DNA from: Luteolibacter pohnpeiensis
GTDB lineage: Bacteria; Verrucomicrobiota; Verrucomicrobiia; Verrucomicrobiales; Akkermansiaceae
Direction: 5' to 3'
DNA length: 64,000 nt
Assembly: GCF_016595435.1 (NCBI RefSeq)
Contig: NZ_JAENIJ010000014.1
Span: forward strand, 1 to 64,000
The position numbers were made by a program, and so were the translations under genes. Shown piece after piece: positions 51,302 to 61,200 of the stretch (positions within the stretch are counted from its first letter, which is position 1; each line of letters starts with the position of its first letter). The notes under the pieces are model-generated. The model saw only the letters and a program-made list of their open reading frames with translations. It searched no databases and was not told the DNA's origin.

Positions 51302-52211
51302 GGAGAGGATCGAAGTCCGTGAAATCGAATGTTTCGTCGCAGTGGCGGAGAATTTGAGTTTTTCCAGGGCAGCGCGGTTGCTGCACATGACCCAGCCGCC
51401 GCTTTCGCGCCAAATCCAGAAACTGGAGGGAAAACTTGGAGTGGAATTATTTTTCCGGAACAACCAAGGCGTGGAAATGACTCCGGAAGGGCAGCTCTTT
51501 TTGCAGGAGAGCATTTTTTTGCTGCGTCATATCGATCGCGTTTCGGATGCGGTTCGGTTTGCCCACTCGGGCAGACTCAGCACGCTCAATGTCGGATTTC
51601 TCGGGGCGTTGCTGGATGACCAGATTGTCGGCTTGCTGAGACAATTTCGGGAGGGGATGCCGGATTGTCGTGTGAACACTCATGAGGTCAGCCTGGATAC
51701 CGTGGCGGATCGATTGGCAAACCGGGAAGTGGATGGAGTTTTCGTTGGCAGCGCGGAGGACGTCACTGGTAAGGATCTGGGGTTTTTGCAGTGGAGGATT
51801 CCTAAATACAAAGTGTTGCTGGCAGCCAATCATCCGCTGGCGAATCGGCAAGAGTTACGGCTCAAGGATTTGATCGATGAGAACTGGATGATGCTATCAC
51901 GCAATAGCGCTCCATTTTTCCACCGGCAGTTCATCGATGCCTGTGTGAAGCAGGGATTTCAGCCGAAGATTGTGGCGGAATCAGATCGACTGCCTGCGAT
52001 CCTCGCCATGGTGGCGCTTGGTGAAGGGATTGGTCTGCTTTCGCATGAAAACATGCTCGTTTCGATCCCGCGACTGGTCCTGAAGCCTCTGATCGGCGGC
52101 ATTCCCAAAGTGAAACATAGCTTCGTCTATCGGAAATCGGATCGGATTCCGGCTTTGGAAGCGTTGAAAAAACTTCTAACGGAGAAGCGGACGAAGCCGT
52201 CTCAGAAGTGA
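51300..52211 (+). CDS. LysR-family transcriptional regulator (AaeR-like position)
   Basis: 303 residues. N-terminal winged HTH: MERIEVREIECFVAVAENLSFSRAARLLHMTQPPLSRQIQKLEGKLGVELFFR, the standard LTTR form. The C-terminal ~210 residues are the periplasmic-binding-type effector domain (LNVGFLGALLDDQIVGLLRQF ... VDGVFVGSAEDVTGKDLGFL ... ILAMVALGEGIGLLSHENML). Divergent from the aaeBXA-like operon, as AaeR is in E. coli, so an aromatic-acid effector is plausible but unproven. Confidence 0.92.
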   Translation: MERIEVREIECFVAVAENLSFSRAARLLHMTQPPLSRQIQKLEGKLGVELFFRNNQGVEMTPEGQLFLQESIFLLRHIDRVSDAVRFAHSGRLSTLNVGFLGALLDDQIVGLLRQFREGMPDCRVNTHEVSLDTVADRLANREVDGVFVGSAEDVTGKDLGFLQWRIPKYKVLLAANHPLANRQELRLKDLIDENWMMLSRNSAPFFHRQFIDACVKQGFQPKIVAESDRLPAILAMVALGEGIGLLSHENMLVSIPRLVLKPLIGGIPKVKHSFVYRKSDRIPALEALKKLLTEKRTKPSQK

Positions 52212-52282
52212 GACAAATCGATCAAAGAGATTTCACAGATCTGTTCTTTTCAAATGCATTCAAACTGCTAACAAAACGATGA

Positions 52283-52987
52283 ATGAACCAAGTGCATTTG
52301 ATCGGTGGCGAAAAGGGCGGCGTCGGGAAATCCGTGATGTCGAGAGTGTTTGCGCAATACTGCATCGACCGTGAGATTCCATTTGCTGGATTTGATTCGG
52401 ATCGCTCCCACGGTTCGTTCACCAGATTTTACTCGGAGTTCACCAAGCATTTGATTCTGGAGGATTTTCAAAGCCTGGATCAGCTGGCGGAAACCGCGCT
52501 GACGGGGAATCGTCTCCAGGTAGTGGTGGATTTGGCTGCACAGAGCAGCACCTCCCTGCGTGGATGGATGGAGGACACGGGGGTGCTGGAGCTGTTCCGC
52601 GAGGCCGGCGTGATGGTGACGTGCTGGCACATTCTTGACGATGGAAAGGATTCGTTAGAAATGCTGGGACGTCTGTTAGATGATTTCAAAACCGGAGTCC
52701 GCTATGTTGTGGTCTTGAACCACGGGCGCGGAAGCCGGTTTGACGCGTTTTTTGCCTCCAGGGAAAAGAATCGCGCTGTGGAATTGGGAGCCAAAATCAT
52801 CGAGCTTCCGAAGTTGAGCGAAGGCTCGATGCGCCTGGTCGACCATTCCAATTCCAGCTTTTGGGCTGCGGCCCACGGCGGAACCAATGGCGAACAATTG
52901 TTAGGCTTGTTAGATCGTCAGCGGGTGAAAATCTGGCTGAAGAAAGTTTATGCGGAGCTCGATAAACTCGGACTGCAGCAGAACTGA
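52283..52987 (+). CDS. Orphan ParA/MinD-like P-loop ATPase
   Basis: 234 residues. Deviant Walker A GGEKGGVGKS with the signature Lys near residue 11, switch I/Walker A' FDSDRSHGSF, and a Walker B-like strand LQVVVDLAAQSS. Members of this family place DNA, chemoreceptors or other cargo by ATP-driven dimerisation. No parB or cargo gene lies beside it; neighbours are lysR and a GH32 gene. Some close relatives are labelled mobilisation-type ATPases on plasmids. Start ATG 52283; an overlapping ATG four bases earlier is in another frame. Confidence 0.82.
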   Translation: MNQVHLIGGEKGGVGKSVMSRVFAQYCIDREIPFAGFDSDRSHGSFTRFYSEFTKHLILEDFQSLDQLAETALTGNRLQVVVDLAAQSSTSLRGWMEDTGVLELFREAGVMVTCWHILDDGKDSLEMLGRLLDDFKTGVRYVVVLNHGRGSRFDAFFASREKNRAVELGAKIIELPKLSEGSMRLVDHSNSSFWAAAHGGTNGEQLLGLLDRQRVKIWLKKVYAELDKLGLQQN

Positions 52988-53005
52988 TGAAAGCCGAACG
53001 GTAGC

Positions 53006-55156
53006 TCACTTCCAGACGGATTGGATCCGGTGGATTTTCAGGGAATCGAAATGCGCGGCACCACCCTCTGCGACCACGCGGATGGCAGGAGCCTCCGGAT
53101 TCTGGCGAATGTAGCGACTGGTGTAAGTGCCGTTGACGAACACTTCGAGTGATACGGTATCGACAAAAACCTGCAGCCGGATCTTGCCGTCCACCGGCGG
53201 CTGAGGTCCTTCGGCTCCGGTGAAGGATTGGTCCGCTTTTTTCCAAACGACCGTGTTTTGACCGAATAGATTCAAGCCGATGGCTGCGGCTGGTGAGTCC
53301 GCATCGATGACGGCATCGATTTCGAATTGTCCGCCTTTGAAATCTGCAAATGGGTCAGCTTCTCCAGCTGACCAGTTCAGGTTGTCCCAGGATTTGGTTT
53401 CCGATCGGAGTTTTTCGACTTCCTTCGATGGCTCAGCCCACAGTCGGAGTTCTCCTGCGGCATCGGTTCGCAGTGAGAAATCCATCGGCAATGTCATTTG
53501 AAGGTTGAATGGAGCACCATCAAGGCCCGGTCCGCCATCGCGCATCCAGCCGATGTGTACTCGGCGACCATCTGGTGCGTTGTCATAACTCTGGCCTGCG
53601 TAGGCACTGCCAAAGTAATGGCGATGAGGGCCGCTCTCGGCTTTGAATTTTTTGCCGTCGAATTTGCCAATCATGTATTTGCCGTTGGCTCCCCAAACGA
53701 TCCAACGGGTATCCTTCGGATTGCCATCGACCGGTAACTCGAACATGTCCGGGCACTCAGCTTCGCCCGGGATTTGATACTCATCGGTCTTGGTCCACTT
53801 CACCAGATCCGGTGAAGTATAAATTCCGTAATCATTGGCATCATAATAAAGGTTCATGATCCAGTGATGATCCGGAGCATACCAGGCGATCTTTGGATCC
53901 CGGTTTTCCGCCCGATCGTGAGCGACTACGGGATTGCCTGCGTATTTCGTAAATGTTTTCCCGTGGTCATTGCTGAAAGCGACCGACTGAACGGGCAAGC
54001 GATCCGCCTCGTAGCTGAGATTTCCATTCGCGGTATAGGCGAGGACGATGCCTTCCGAACCTTGCAGTGGTAGCGAGGTCGTGGATTTTGGCGCAATGGT
54101 GGCAGACCCGGAATACATGTAACCTTCCGCATCCGGGAACAAAGCGTCGGCATGCTCGTGCCAATGGAAAAGATCGGTGCTGGTCGCATGTCCCCAATGC
54201 ATGTTGTCCCAGCCGTGGTTGTATGGGTTGTGCTGATAGAAAAGATGCCAGGTGCCATCTTGATACACCAAGCCGTTCGGGTCGTTGAGCCAACCCCGGC
54301 GACTGGTGAAGTGGTACTGGGGACGTAGTGGTTCGGAGTAAAGTTCCGACTCACCTGGATAGCTTGCGCTGATTTTGACCAACTTCCACGCGTCCTGCAG
54401 GTTGCCAGGAATCTTGCCACGGATGGTGATGGTCCGGCCCTGATAATTTTCCAGATCCGTGAAGACCCAGAAATCCGGTTTGTCGGTTAGATAGATGTCA
54501 GAGTAAAAAAGCGGATCGGTAGCCCCATCAAGAGTGCCGAAAAAACGCAGCCTGTGTGAGGTATCGCGAGTCACCGGCCAGATCAGGTAGCGCTGGTTGA
54601 TCTTGAACTGCTGGTCGATCGCGACCACTGCCGGTGAATCACTCTGGGTGATTTGATCGATGCTGATGTGTCCCCAGGTTCCGGTTTGAGCATCGACGAT
54701 TTCGAGCGTTACCATTTCGCCTTTGAATTCGGAAACGTCCCAGGTTTCCCAAGCCAGACGCTCGCTACCGCCGGGTTTTTGATTCGGGCCGGTCGCGGTG
54801 CGGACGACCTTACCCTTGGAGATCAGATTGATGCAGGTTTTCTCAGGAAATCCACCGCCGCCGATGAGGAAGTTCAGGTTCGATCGTTCGATCTTGAAGG
54901 GCTTCGATTTCAATTTTCCGGTCGATCCGTCCCTGCCGTGAAAGCTGCTGGCGAAACTTTTGCCTTCGAAGCCATCGACTTTCATTTGCCCGTCCAGAGC
55001 TCCGCTGGCGGGTCCTTTGCCAAATGCATCTCCGGTGGCTTTCCAATCCCCGAAGGTGTCATTCTCAAAATCGGCCACCACCAAGTCCTCTGCTCCTAGA
55101 GCAACTGAGCAAAGAAGTAGCGGGATCGAGAGAAAATGAATTCTGGGAAAGGTCAT
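53006..55156 (-). CDS. GH32 fructan hydrolase (levanase/inulinase type)
   Basis: 716 residues with a signal peptide (IPLLLCSVALGAED). Residues ~25-265 hold two beta-sandwich modules (ENDTFGDWKATGDAF ... ISIDQIT). The GH32 five-bladed propeller follows: WLNDPNG with nucleophile Asp292, RDPKIAWY with transition-state Asp420, and ECPD with acid/base Glu467. The C-terminal ~180 residues are the GH32 beta-sandwich. It hydrolyses fructose-containing glycans outside the cytoplasm. Divergent from a GntR/LacI-type regulator, suggesting substrate-controlled expression. Convergent with the ParA-like gene. Confidence 0.95.
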   Translation of the reverse strand: MTFPRIHFLSIPLLLCSVALGAEDLVVADFENDTFGDWKATGDAFGKGPASGALDGQMKVDGFEGKSFASSFHGRDGSTGKLKSKPFKIERSNLNFLIGGGGFPEKTCINLISKGKVVRTATGPNQKPGGSERLAWETWDVSEFKGEMVTLEIVDAQTGTWGHISIDQITQSDSPAVVAIDQQFKINQRYLIWPVTRDTSHRLRFFGTLDGATDPLFYSDIYLTDKPDFWVFTDLENYQGRTITIRGKIPGNLQDAWKLVKISASYPGESELYSEPLRPQYHFTSRRGWLNDPNGLVYQDGTWHLFYQHNPYNHGWDNMHWGHATSTDLFHWHEHADALFPDAEGYMYSGSATIAPKSTTSLPLQGSEGIVLAYTANGNLSYEADRLPVQSVAFSNDHGKTFTKYAGNPVVAHDRAENRDPKIAWYAPDHHWIMNLYYDANDYGIYTSPDLVKWTKTDEYQIPGEAECPDMFELPVDGNPKDTRWIVWGANGKYMIGKFDGKKFKAESGPHRHYFGSAYAGQSYDNAPDGRRVHIGWMRDGGPGLDGAPFNLQMTLPMDFSLRTDAAGELRLWAEPSKEVEKLRSETKSWDNLNWSAGEADPFADFKGGQFEIDAVIDADSPAAAIGLNLFGQNTVVWKKADQSFTGAEGPQPPVDGKIRLQVFVDTVSLEVFVNGTYTSRYIRQNPEAPAIRVVAEGGAAHFDSLKIHRIQSVWK

Positions 55157-55221
55157 GAGTGGGAAATACGTGATGACGAATTTTTCCTATCATGCTGACA
55201 GCTCACAATGTTCATGTTGCG

Positions 55222-55234
55222 AACCTGAAAGGTT
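55222..55234. promoter_or_regulatory. Inverted repeat between GH32 and its regulator
   Basis: AACCT-GAA-AGGTT is a perfect 5-bp-arm inverted repeat in the ~109 bp between the divergent ATGs, 32 bp from the regulator start and 66 bp from the GH32 start. It is a good operator candidate for the GntR-type HTH. Confidence 0.4.
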
Positions 55235-55265
55235 TCTGCCAGTACAGGATGCCAAGCCTGTCACT

Positions 55266-56405
55266 ATGAGCGAACTTCCTGAGCACCCGGTCCGATATCG
55301 TGAAGTAGCGCGTCAGCTACGGGACGAAGTGATTTCCGGTCGCTACGGCAAAAACGGTAAGATGCCGAGCGAGGCGCAATTGGTGAGTCGGTTTGGCGTT
55401 TCCAGGCCGACGGTGGCCAAGGCGCTATCCTTGTTGGGAAGTGAAGGATTGGTTGAACGTCGAGCCGGCTCCGGGACTTATGCGAAATCAGAACCCGCGG
55501 TGGCGGAGTCGTCGAAGTTGTTAGCGCTCTTGATCCCCAATCTTGAGAATACCGAGATTTTCCAACTCATCTGTGGCGAAATTGCCAGCCTGGCGCGGCT
55601 TCACAACTTCAGCTTGGTTTGGGGTGGCTCGGGGCAGCCCAAACTGGATGCGCAGCTGAATTACCAGCAGACCGAGGAGCTGTGTCGGCAATTCATTGAA
55701 CGCCGCGTCTCCGGAGTGTTTTTCGCACCGCATGAGTTGATCGAGGAAAAGGAGAAAGCGAATCGCGCCATGGCGGTGATGCTGAGGGAGGCGGGGATTC
55801 CGGTCGTGTTGTTAGATCGCGATTTTACCCCGTTTCCGACGCGCAGCGATTTTGACCTGGTTGGAATGGACAACGCAGCCGCCGGTTTTTTGCTGGCGGA
55901 TCACTTGCTTCGACTTGGCTGCACGCGGATTCACTTTGTCGCGCGCCCGCATTCTGCTCCGAGTGTCGATGCCCGCATCTCGGGTGTCCGGGAAGCGCTC
56001 GGCAGAAAAGGGATCAATCCCGATCGAAACTGGCTGCATGTCGGCGAAATGAGTGATCGCAAATTCATCCGCGGATTGATTGGGCCGCTGCGACCGGATG
56101 CCTACATTTGCGCCAATGATCATACGGCAGCCTTGTTGATGCGGGAGTTTCACAAGGCAAATGTCAGGGTTCCGCAAGACGTGCGGGTGGTGGGATTTGA
56201 TGACGTGAAATTTGCCACTTTGGTATCGCCGCCGCTGACAACGGTCCAGCAACCCTGCCGGGAAATGGCGTTGACCGCATTTCGGGCAATGATGGCGAGA
56301 CAGTCCGATCCGATGCTGCCGGCGTGTCATCTGACTTTGCCGCCACGACTGGTGATCCGTGATTCATGCGGCGCATATTTGCCACGGACCTCAGCGGTTT
56401 CGTAA
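55266..56405 (+). CDS. GntR-HTH / LacI-type sugar-responsive regulator
   Basis: 379 residues from ATG 55266 (MSELPEHPVRYREVARQLRDEVISG). N-terminal winged HTH of GntR type: KMPSEAQLVSRFGVSRPTVAKALSLLGSEGLVERRAGSGTYA. The C-terminal ~280 residues are a LacI/periplasmic-binding effector domain (LLALLIPNLENTEIFQLICGEIASL, VVLLDRDFTPFPTRSDFDLVGMDNAAAGFLLADHLL, AYICANDHTAALLMREF, VVGFDDVKFATLVSPPLTTV). This AraR-like combination senses sugars; controlling the divergent fructanase gene is likely. The frame is open upstream to 55155 but that part is not family-like. Confidence 0.9.
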   Translation: MSELPEHPVRYREVARQLRDEVISGRYGKNGKMPSEAQLVSRFGVSRPTVAKALSLLGSEGLVERRAGSGTYAKSEPAVAESSKLLALLIPNLENTEIFQLICGEIASLARLHNFSLVWGGSGQPKLDAQLNYQQTEELCRQFIERRVSGVFFAPHELIEEKEKANRAMAVMLREAGIPVVLLDRDFTPFPTRSDFDLVGMDNAAAGFLLADHLLRLGCTRIHFVARPHSAPSVDARISGVREALGRKGINPDRNWLHVGEMSDRKFIRGLIGPLRPDAYICANDHTAALLMREFHKANVRVPQDVRVVGFDDVKFATLVSPPLTTVQQPCREMALTAFRAMMARQSDPMLPACHLTLPPRLVIRDSCGAYLPRTSAVS

Positions 56406-56419
56406 ACGGGGTGAAGGCT

Positions 56420-57427
56420 TTATTCGGGCGGGTAGACTTCGATCGAAAGGTCGTCCAAAAATAGAACCGCATCGGGAGATCGGCTGTCGATCGAGAGCGA
56501 TAGCTCGCGATTCTCCAAATTGATCGGGGGTGGTTGCTGGGTAAAATTGATCGAACTATCGCTCGGTGGCGCTTGCAAATCGTCCGGGACGATCAACTCC
56601 ATCTGGAACTTTTTCCACCCGCCGGTTTCGACCTTGATGGTCGTTTGAGCCGCCTCGTATTGGATCATATCCGGGTAGCCGCTGGCGACGAATCGCAGGC
56701 TGCTCCGCAAATGGTGTTCGGTGCCACCTTCGCAATAGACCCAGCCGGTCAGAGCGACGCGAAGCCCGGGTTTGGCTTTGAGGGGCTTGCCGAATTTGTT
56801 GAGGATCAGTTGATTGATGAATGCTCGATTTTCCAGACGGACGACGTTTCTGCCGGATTTTGCATAGATTTTTCCTTGGGATACCCTGCCGATTTCCTGG
56901 AGCTGTGCGTCCTCGGTGGAAAAATTGTCCTGCCAATACAAGATCGATTTCGCTCTGCCGGATGGACTTTGGCTCAAGTCCATGGCTTCGAAATCACCAT
57001 TCCTCAGTTGGAAGCTCTTGGACTGGCCGAGGGCGAAGAAAATTGCTCCGACCGCCACGGCCAGGAGAGTTCCGCCAATGATGAACATCGGCCATCTTTT
57101 GCGGACTGCGGTCGATAACAACGGACGGCGTGGATTGCCGAAGCGAAGCGTCTGCTCGCGTTGAATGGACCACGCTGGAGTGCCCTGTTTCGGATCGAAA
57201 ACGATTCGCCGGGTTTCTTCCCATTCCAGAGTTTGAGGTTCTAACACCTCCTGCATCGCTGCGTCAAAACGAAGGCATTGCGCACAATATTGTTGCGCTG
57301 CGGGTTCTTCGCGCAGCCGTTGTTCCAGGCGTTTCGTCTCCGCATCGGTCAGGCATTGATCGAGAAATCGGGAGACGAGCCGCTGCAGCTCTGCGTCCGG
57401 CGGATCTGGGGCGACAGGGTGGCTCAT
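56420..57427 (-). CDS. Membrane anti-sigma factor with carbohydrate-binding-like ectodomain
   Basis: 335 residues. The N-terminal ~90 residues hold the ZAS-like pattern of anti-sigma factors in this phylum (DAELQRLVSRFLDQCLTDAETKRLEQRLREEP, then YCAQCLRFDAAMQEVLE), with CAQC possibly binding zinc. One membrane helix lies at ~110-133 (FIIGGTLLAVAVGAIFFAL). The exported part (~140-335) is a galactose-binding-like beta sandwich (FQLRNGDFEAMDLSQSP, LRVALTGWVYCEGG, DAVLFLDDLSIEVYPPE). The start overlaps the end of the sigma-factor gene (ATGA). Confidence 0.78.
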   Translation of the reverse strand: MSHPVAPDPPDAELQRLVSRFLDQCLTDAETKRLEQRLREEPAAQQYCAQCLRFDAAMQEVLEPQTLEWEETRRIVFDPKQGTPAWSIQREQTLRFGNPRRPLLSTAVRKRWPMFIIGGTLLAVAVGAIFFALGQSKSFQLRNGDFEAMDLSQSPSGRAKSILYWQDNFSTEDAQLQEIGRVSQGKIYAKSGRNVVRLENRAFINQLILNKFGKPLKAKPGLRVALTGWVYCEGGTEHHLRSSLRFVASGYPDMIQYEAAQTTIKVETGGWKKFQMELIVPDDLQAPPSDSSINFTQQPPPINLENRELSLSIDSRSPDAVLFLDDLSIEVYPPE

Positions 57428-58068
57428 TCAGATTGGGAAGATTTTGCGTCGACGCAATCGCGCAATCTGGATCGCAGCCGTTCCAGTTTTTTATAGATCG
57501 CATCCATGGACTTTCCGCCGGACTCCGCGATGCGTTTCAGTGCTGTAGGATCTTTTGAAAAGTAGCGCGTTTCCAAAAGGCGGCGCGGTTCTGGTCCGAG
57601 TTTGTCCATGCATCGGCGCAAGGCGGAAAGCCTCTCGACCGGGGGCGTCGTTTCCTGGAGTTCCTGAGACACCACGGTATCGGCCAGAGATGAAATGATT
57701 TCCGGATCGAGCAGTCGCAGCTTGCTGCGATATTTTTTCCGTACTTCACCCATGGCAATGCGCTTTGCACAGGCGATGCAAAAGCCGAGAAAGGCTTCAG
57801 GAGTGGAGTCCTGTGGGCCTTTTTTCCATGCGAGCAAGGCGACTTCCTGAATGCAGTCATCCACCACCGAGCGGTCGCTCAAATAGCTGGTGAGAAATGC
57901 TCGAACGGACAGCTGAGCTTCCGCCCAAAGCGCGGTGAATGCTTCCGGCGCGGGCTGGGAAAGCGCTGATCGGGCATTCGTTGGCGGACCTTGCGACATT
58001 TGCAATAGCTTGTTGGCCAATGGAAAAGAGTTTCCTGACTCAAAAGGCGTGGGGGCGAAATCAGTCAT
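57424..58068 (-). CDS. Sigma-70 family factor (Rhodopirellula/Verrucomicrobium type)
   Basis: 214 residues from ATG 58068; a longer start at 58212 is possible but runs into the upstream region of GH97. Region 2: FLTSYLSDRSVVDDCIQEVALLAWKK and AFLGFCIACAKRIAMGEVRKKYRSK. Region 4: LDKLGPEPRRLLETRYFSKDPTALKRIAESGGKSMDAIYKKLERLRSRLRDCV. This is the ECF-like subgroup common in Planctomycetes and Verrucomicrobia. Co-translated with the anti-sigma gene and divergent from the GH97 gene, which is a plausible target. Confidence 0.85.
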   Translation of the reverse strand: MTDFAPTPFESGNSFPLANKLLQMSQGPPTNARSALSQPAPEAFTALWAEAQLSVRAFLTSYLSDRSVVDDCIQEVALLAWKKGPQDSTPEAFLGFCIACAKRIAMGEVRKKYRSKLRLLDPEIISSLADTVVSQELQETTPPVERLSALRRCMDKLGPEPRRLLETRYFSKDPTALKRIAESGGKSMDAIYKKLERLRSRLRDCVDAKSSQSE

Positions 58069-58261
58069 GAAAAGATCGGGTTCATTCGAGACATTCTTGC
58101 CTTCGGCCAATCTACCAACATCAAAAAAACGTTCCGGTAAAGAATGCGTTTCAAAATGGAATCGCGCGGAATTCAGAAAATCTGTCAGAATGGCCGGTGG
58201 CGGACACTGCATGGTTGTTCAGCGAAAATTACGCAACGACCTACGACCTGCATTTCAAGAT

Positions 58262-61200
58262 ATGATAACTCGCCCGATTTTATGTGCCTTGTTAGGCGGA
58301 ACCCTTGCCACCGCTTCCGCGGAGACGGTTAGCAGCCCGGATGGCAGAATCTCCGCCGATATCCTGATGAACGGCACGCGGCTTTCCTACACGGTATCGA
58401 TGGATGGAACCGCCGTTCTGGGAACTTCAGCGCTTGGATTCACATGGAATGGAACCGACGTGGGCGATCAGGTCACCATGGGTGAAGTAACGGAAGAGTC
58501 CGTAGATGAAACTTTCGCGTCACGCCATGGAGTTCATGCACAGGCGAGGAACCATTATCACGGGAAACGCATCGAGATTACCCACACGCCTAGCGGGAAC
58601 ACTTACATCCTGAACGTTCGTGCTTTCGACAGCGGGATCGCATTTCGATATGAATTGGCACAAAGCGGAACGAAGAATATCAGCGATGAAAGCACGAGTT
58701 TTTCCCTGCTTTCCGGCACGCTGATTTCCTCCCAGCAAGGCAAGGACGTGTATGAAAGTATCCCTTCGTCGACTGATGCCCGGAGGTTTGCTTCAGGAAC
58801 GATCGCAGGCCCTCCACTACTCGGAAAGCTCGCTGGCGACAGGGGTTACATTGCAATTACCGAGTCAGTTCCGGGTCCACAGTTTGGCAATCCATTCCTG
58901 ACATCCATGTCAGCAGGTGTGTTGAAAGTCACGTATCCGCAGAACGGCGACGGCACTTACGGAGCATCTACAAGCGGCGATCTGCAAACTCCATGGAACG
59001 TGGTAATGGTCGGGAGTGACCTGAATGCACTGGTCAATAGTGACATCGTGGAAAGTCTCGCTCCCGCGCCGGATGCTACGGTTTTTCCTGATGGAAATGA
59101 TACCGAGTGGGCGAAGCCCGGATACTCGTCCTGGGACTGGATGTCGCGGTTTCCGGGCGGCATCACTGCGGAAAATGCCAAGCTGAATTCGTTCTGGGGG
59201 AGCCAGCTGGGCTGGACCTACAATACCATCGATGAGGGCTGGGGGAATTGGAATGGTGGCAATCCATGGCCGGAAGTGAAGGAGGTCACGGACTACGCCA
59301 CTCCTCTCGGCATCAAAACTTTGCTCTGGACGCGTTCAGCTGACCTCGCAACCGAGGCACAGCGCACGGCCTTTTTTACCAAGCTCCGCGATAGTGGCGT
59401 CAGTGGATTCAAAGCGGACTTTTTTGATTTCAATTCGGTTTCCCCGGCCGCGAAAGAGCGCGTCCAGTTGGTCGAATCGATTTTGAAGGAAGCGGCTGCT
59501 TACCATTTGATGGTGAACTTGCACGGAGTTGCGAAACCGATGGGGCAGTTCAGAACTTATCCGAACTTGCTCAACTTTGAGTCGGTTTACGGCAAGGAGT
59601 CCTATCCAGCCGCCAACGTTACCCTCTACTATCCGTTCACTCGCTTCCTCGCCGGTCCTTCCGATTACACGCCACTTGGCCTTCAGGGAAATTTGCAAGG
59701 GGCGCAGACCCAGGCATTCGAAATTGCCAGCGTTGCGACTTTTGCCGGTCCGTTGATCACGATTGCCGAGCGCCCGGATCGTGTGGCGGAAAGCCCGTTT
59801 GCTCCGGTGATCAAAGGCATTCCGGTTTGGTGGGATGAAACAAAAGTTCTTCCTCAAAGCTCGGTGGGTAGTGCCTCACTGATGGCCAGGCGCAAGGGCG
59901 ATACATGGTATCTCGTGGTGATGAACGGGCTCAGTGCGAAGAATTACGAAGTCCCGCTGGATTTCCTCACACCGGGAGTGACCTATCAGGCTGAAATCGT
60001 CGAAGACTCCAGTGACGAGCTGGTTCATCGCACCGTGACCAGTGGTGATACTTTGAGTGTTGAAGCAGCCTCAAGCGGTGGATATGTGGCGCGATTCACG
60101 ATCCCTTCCACGGCGAAAATCGATCAATTCCCTTTTGTCACCCATTTCAATACGGGCCGCGGTTCGGTCTATGCGGAGAATGGTGAAATCCTAAGCGAGG
60201 AAAGCTGGGCTTCGAATTTGTTAGAAGAGCCGATGCCCAAGATTCTTTGGGATATTTCCAGTGCGGGAACCTTGTTAGAGCCAAAGCTGGATTTTACGGA
60301 CCCTTATGAAGGTGGTTCTTCGTTGCGGGTCTCCGGGACTCTGGATGCAGCCAATGATTTGAAATTATATGACGCGGATTTGACGGTGACGACCGATAGT
60401 CGGCTGGCGCTTTCATTCAAGCGTGGCGCAGTGACCGACTCGAATTTGCAGATCGGACTCGAGTTCGAAGATGCTTCCGGCTCGCCCATTTTCATTGATG
60501 TCGGAGCGGCAGAGAATGCGGGGTGGAATGATCGTGAACTCAGTCTTGCAGCCTACGCAGGAAGAACCATCACTGGCATTTCCCTGCGGTTTACAAGTGC
60601 GACGACGATCGCGGATTATTCGATCAAGATCGGGCGTTTGGCGATTTATCATACCTCACTTACCTCAGCCGCACCGGTCACCAATCTGCAGGCTCAGAAT
60701 GTCGAATTCATCAGCTTGGATTCATTCAATGCAACGCTTCAGTGGACTGCTGCCGAAGGGGAAATCAGTTATTATCGGATCTATCAGAAGAATCCAGTAT
60801 CAGGCGCCCGCGTGTGGTTGGGGGCAACGGCCGGGAGCTCCTTCGATCTAACCGGTGCTTCACGCAAGGATGCGGAAGCTTCCGCGGTTTTGCAAGTGGT
60901 CGCCGTTGGCACCAATGGCATGGCCTCTGATGAAGTGGAAACCGAGATTGCGTTGCCGGAAATCCCATCTCTAACCAATCCTCTTGCTGGAACGATCATT
61001 GGCACGACGGGATCGTTTCAAGGTTCGGGAAATACCCGGGACAAGGTTTTCGATGACAATGTGACCACATTCTTCGATGCGGCTGTTAGCGATGGAGTTT
61101 GGGCTGGCATTGACCTCGGTGCTGATGGGGCGAGCAAGGTGATCGCGCTGCGTTACTATCCACGCGATAGCTGGTCTGCGCGCATGGTGGGCGGCGTATT

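Noticed and set aside
57935-58261. Longer start for the GH97 gene
   Set aside because: The first 109 codons overlap the sigma-factor gene on the other strand and the signal peptide begins only at 58262.
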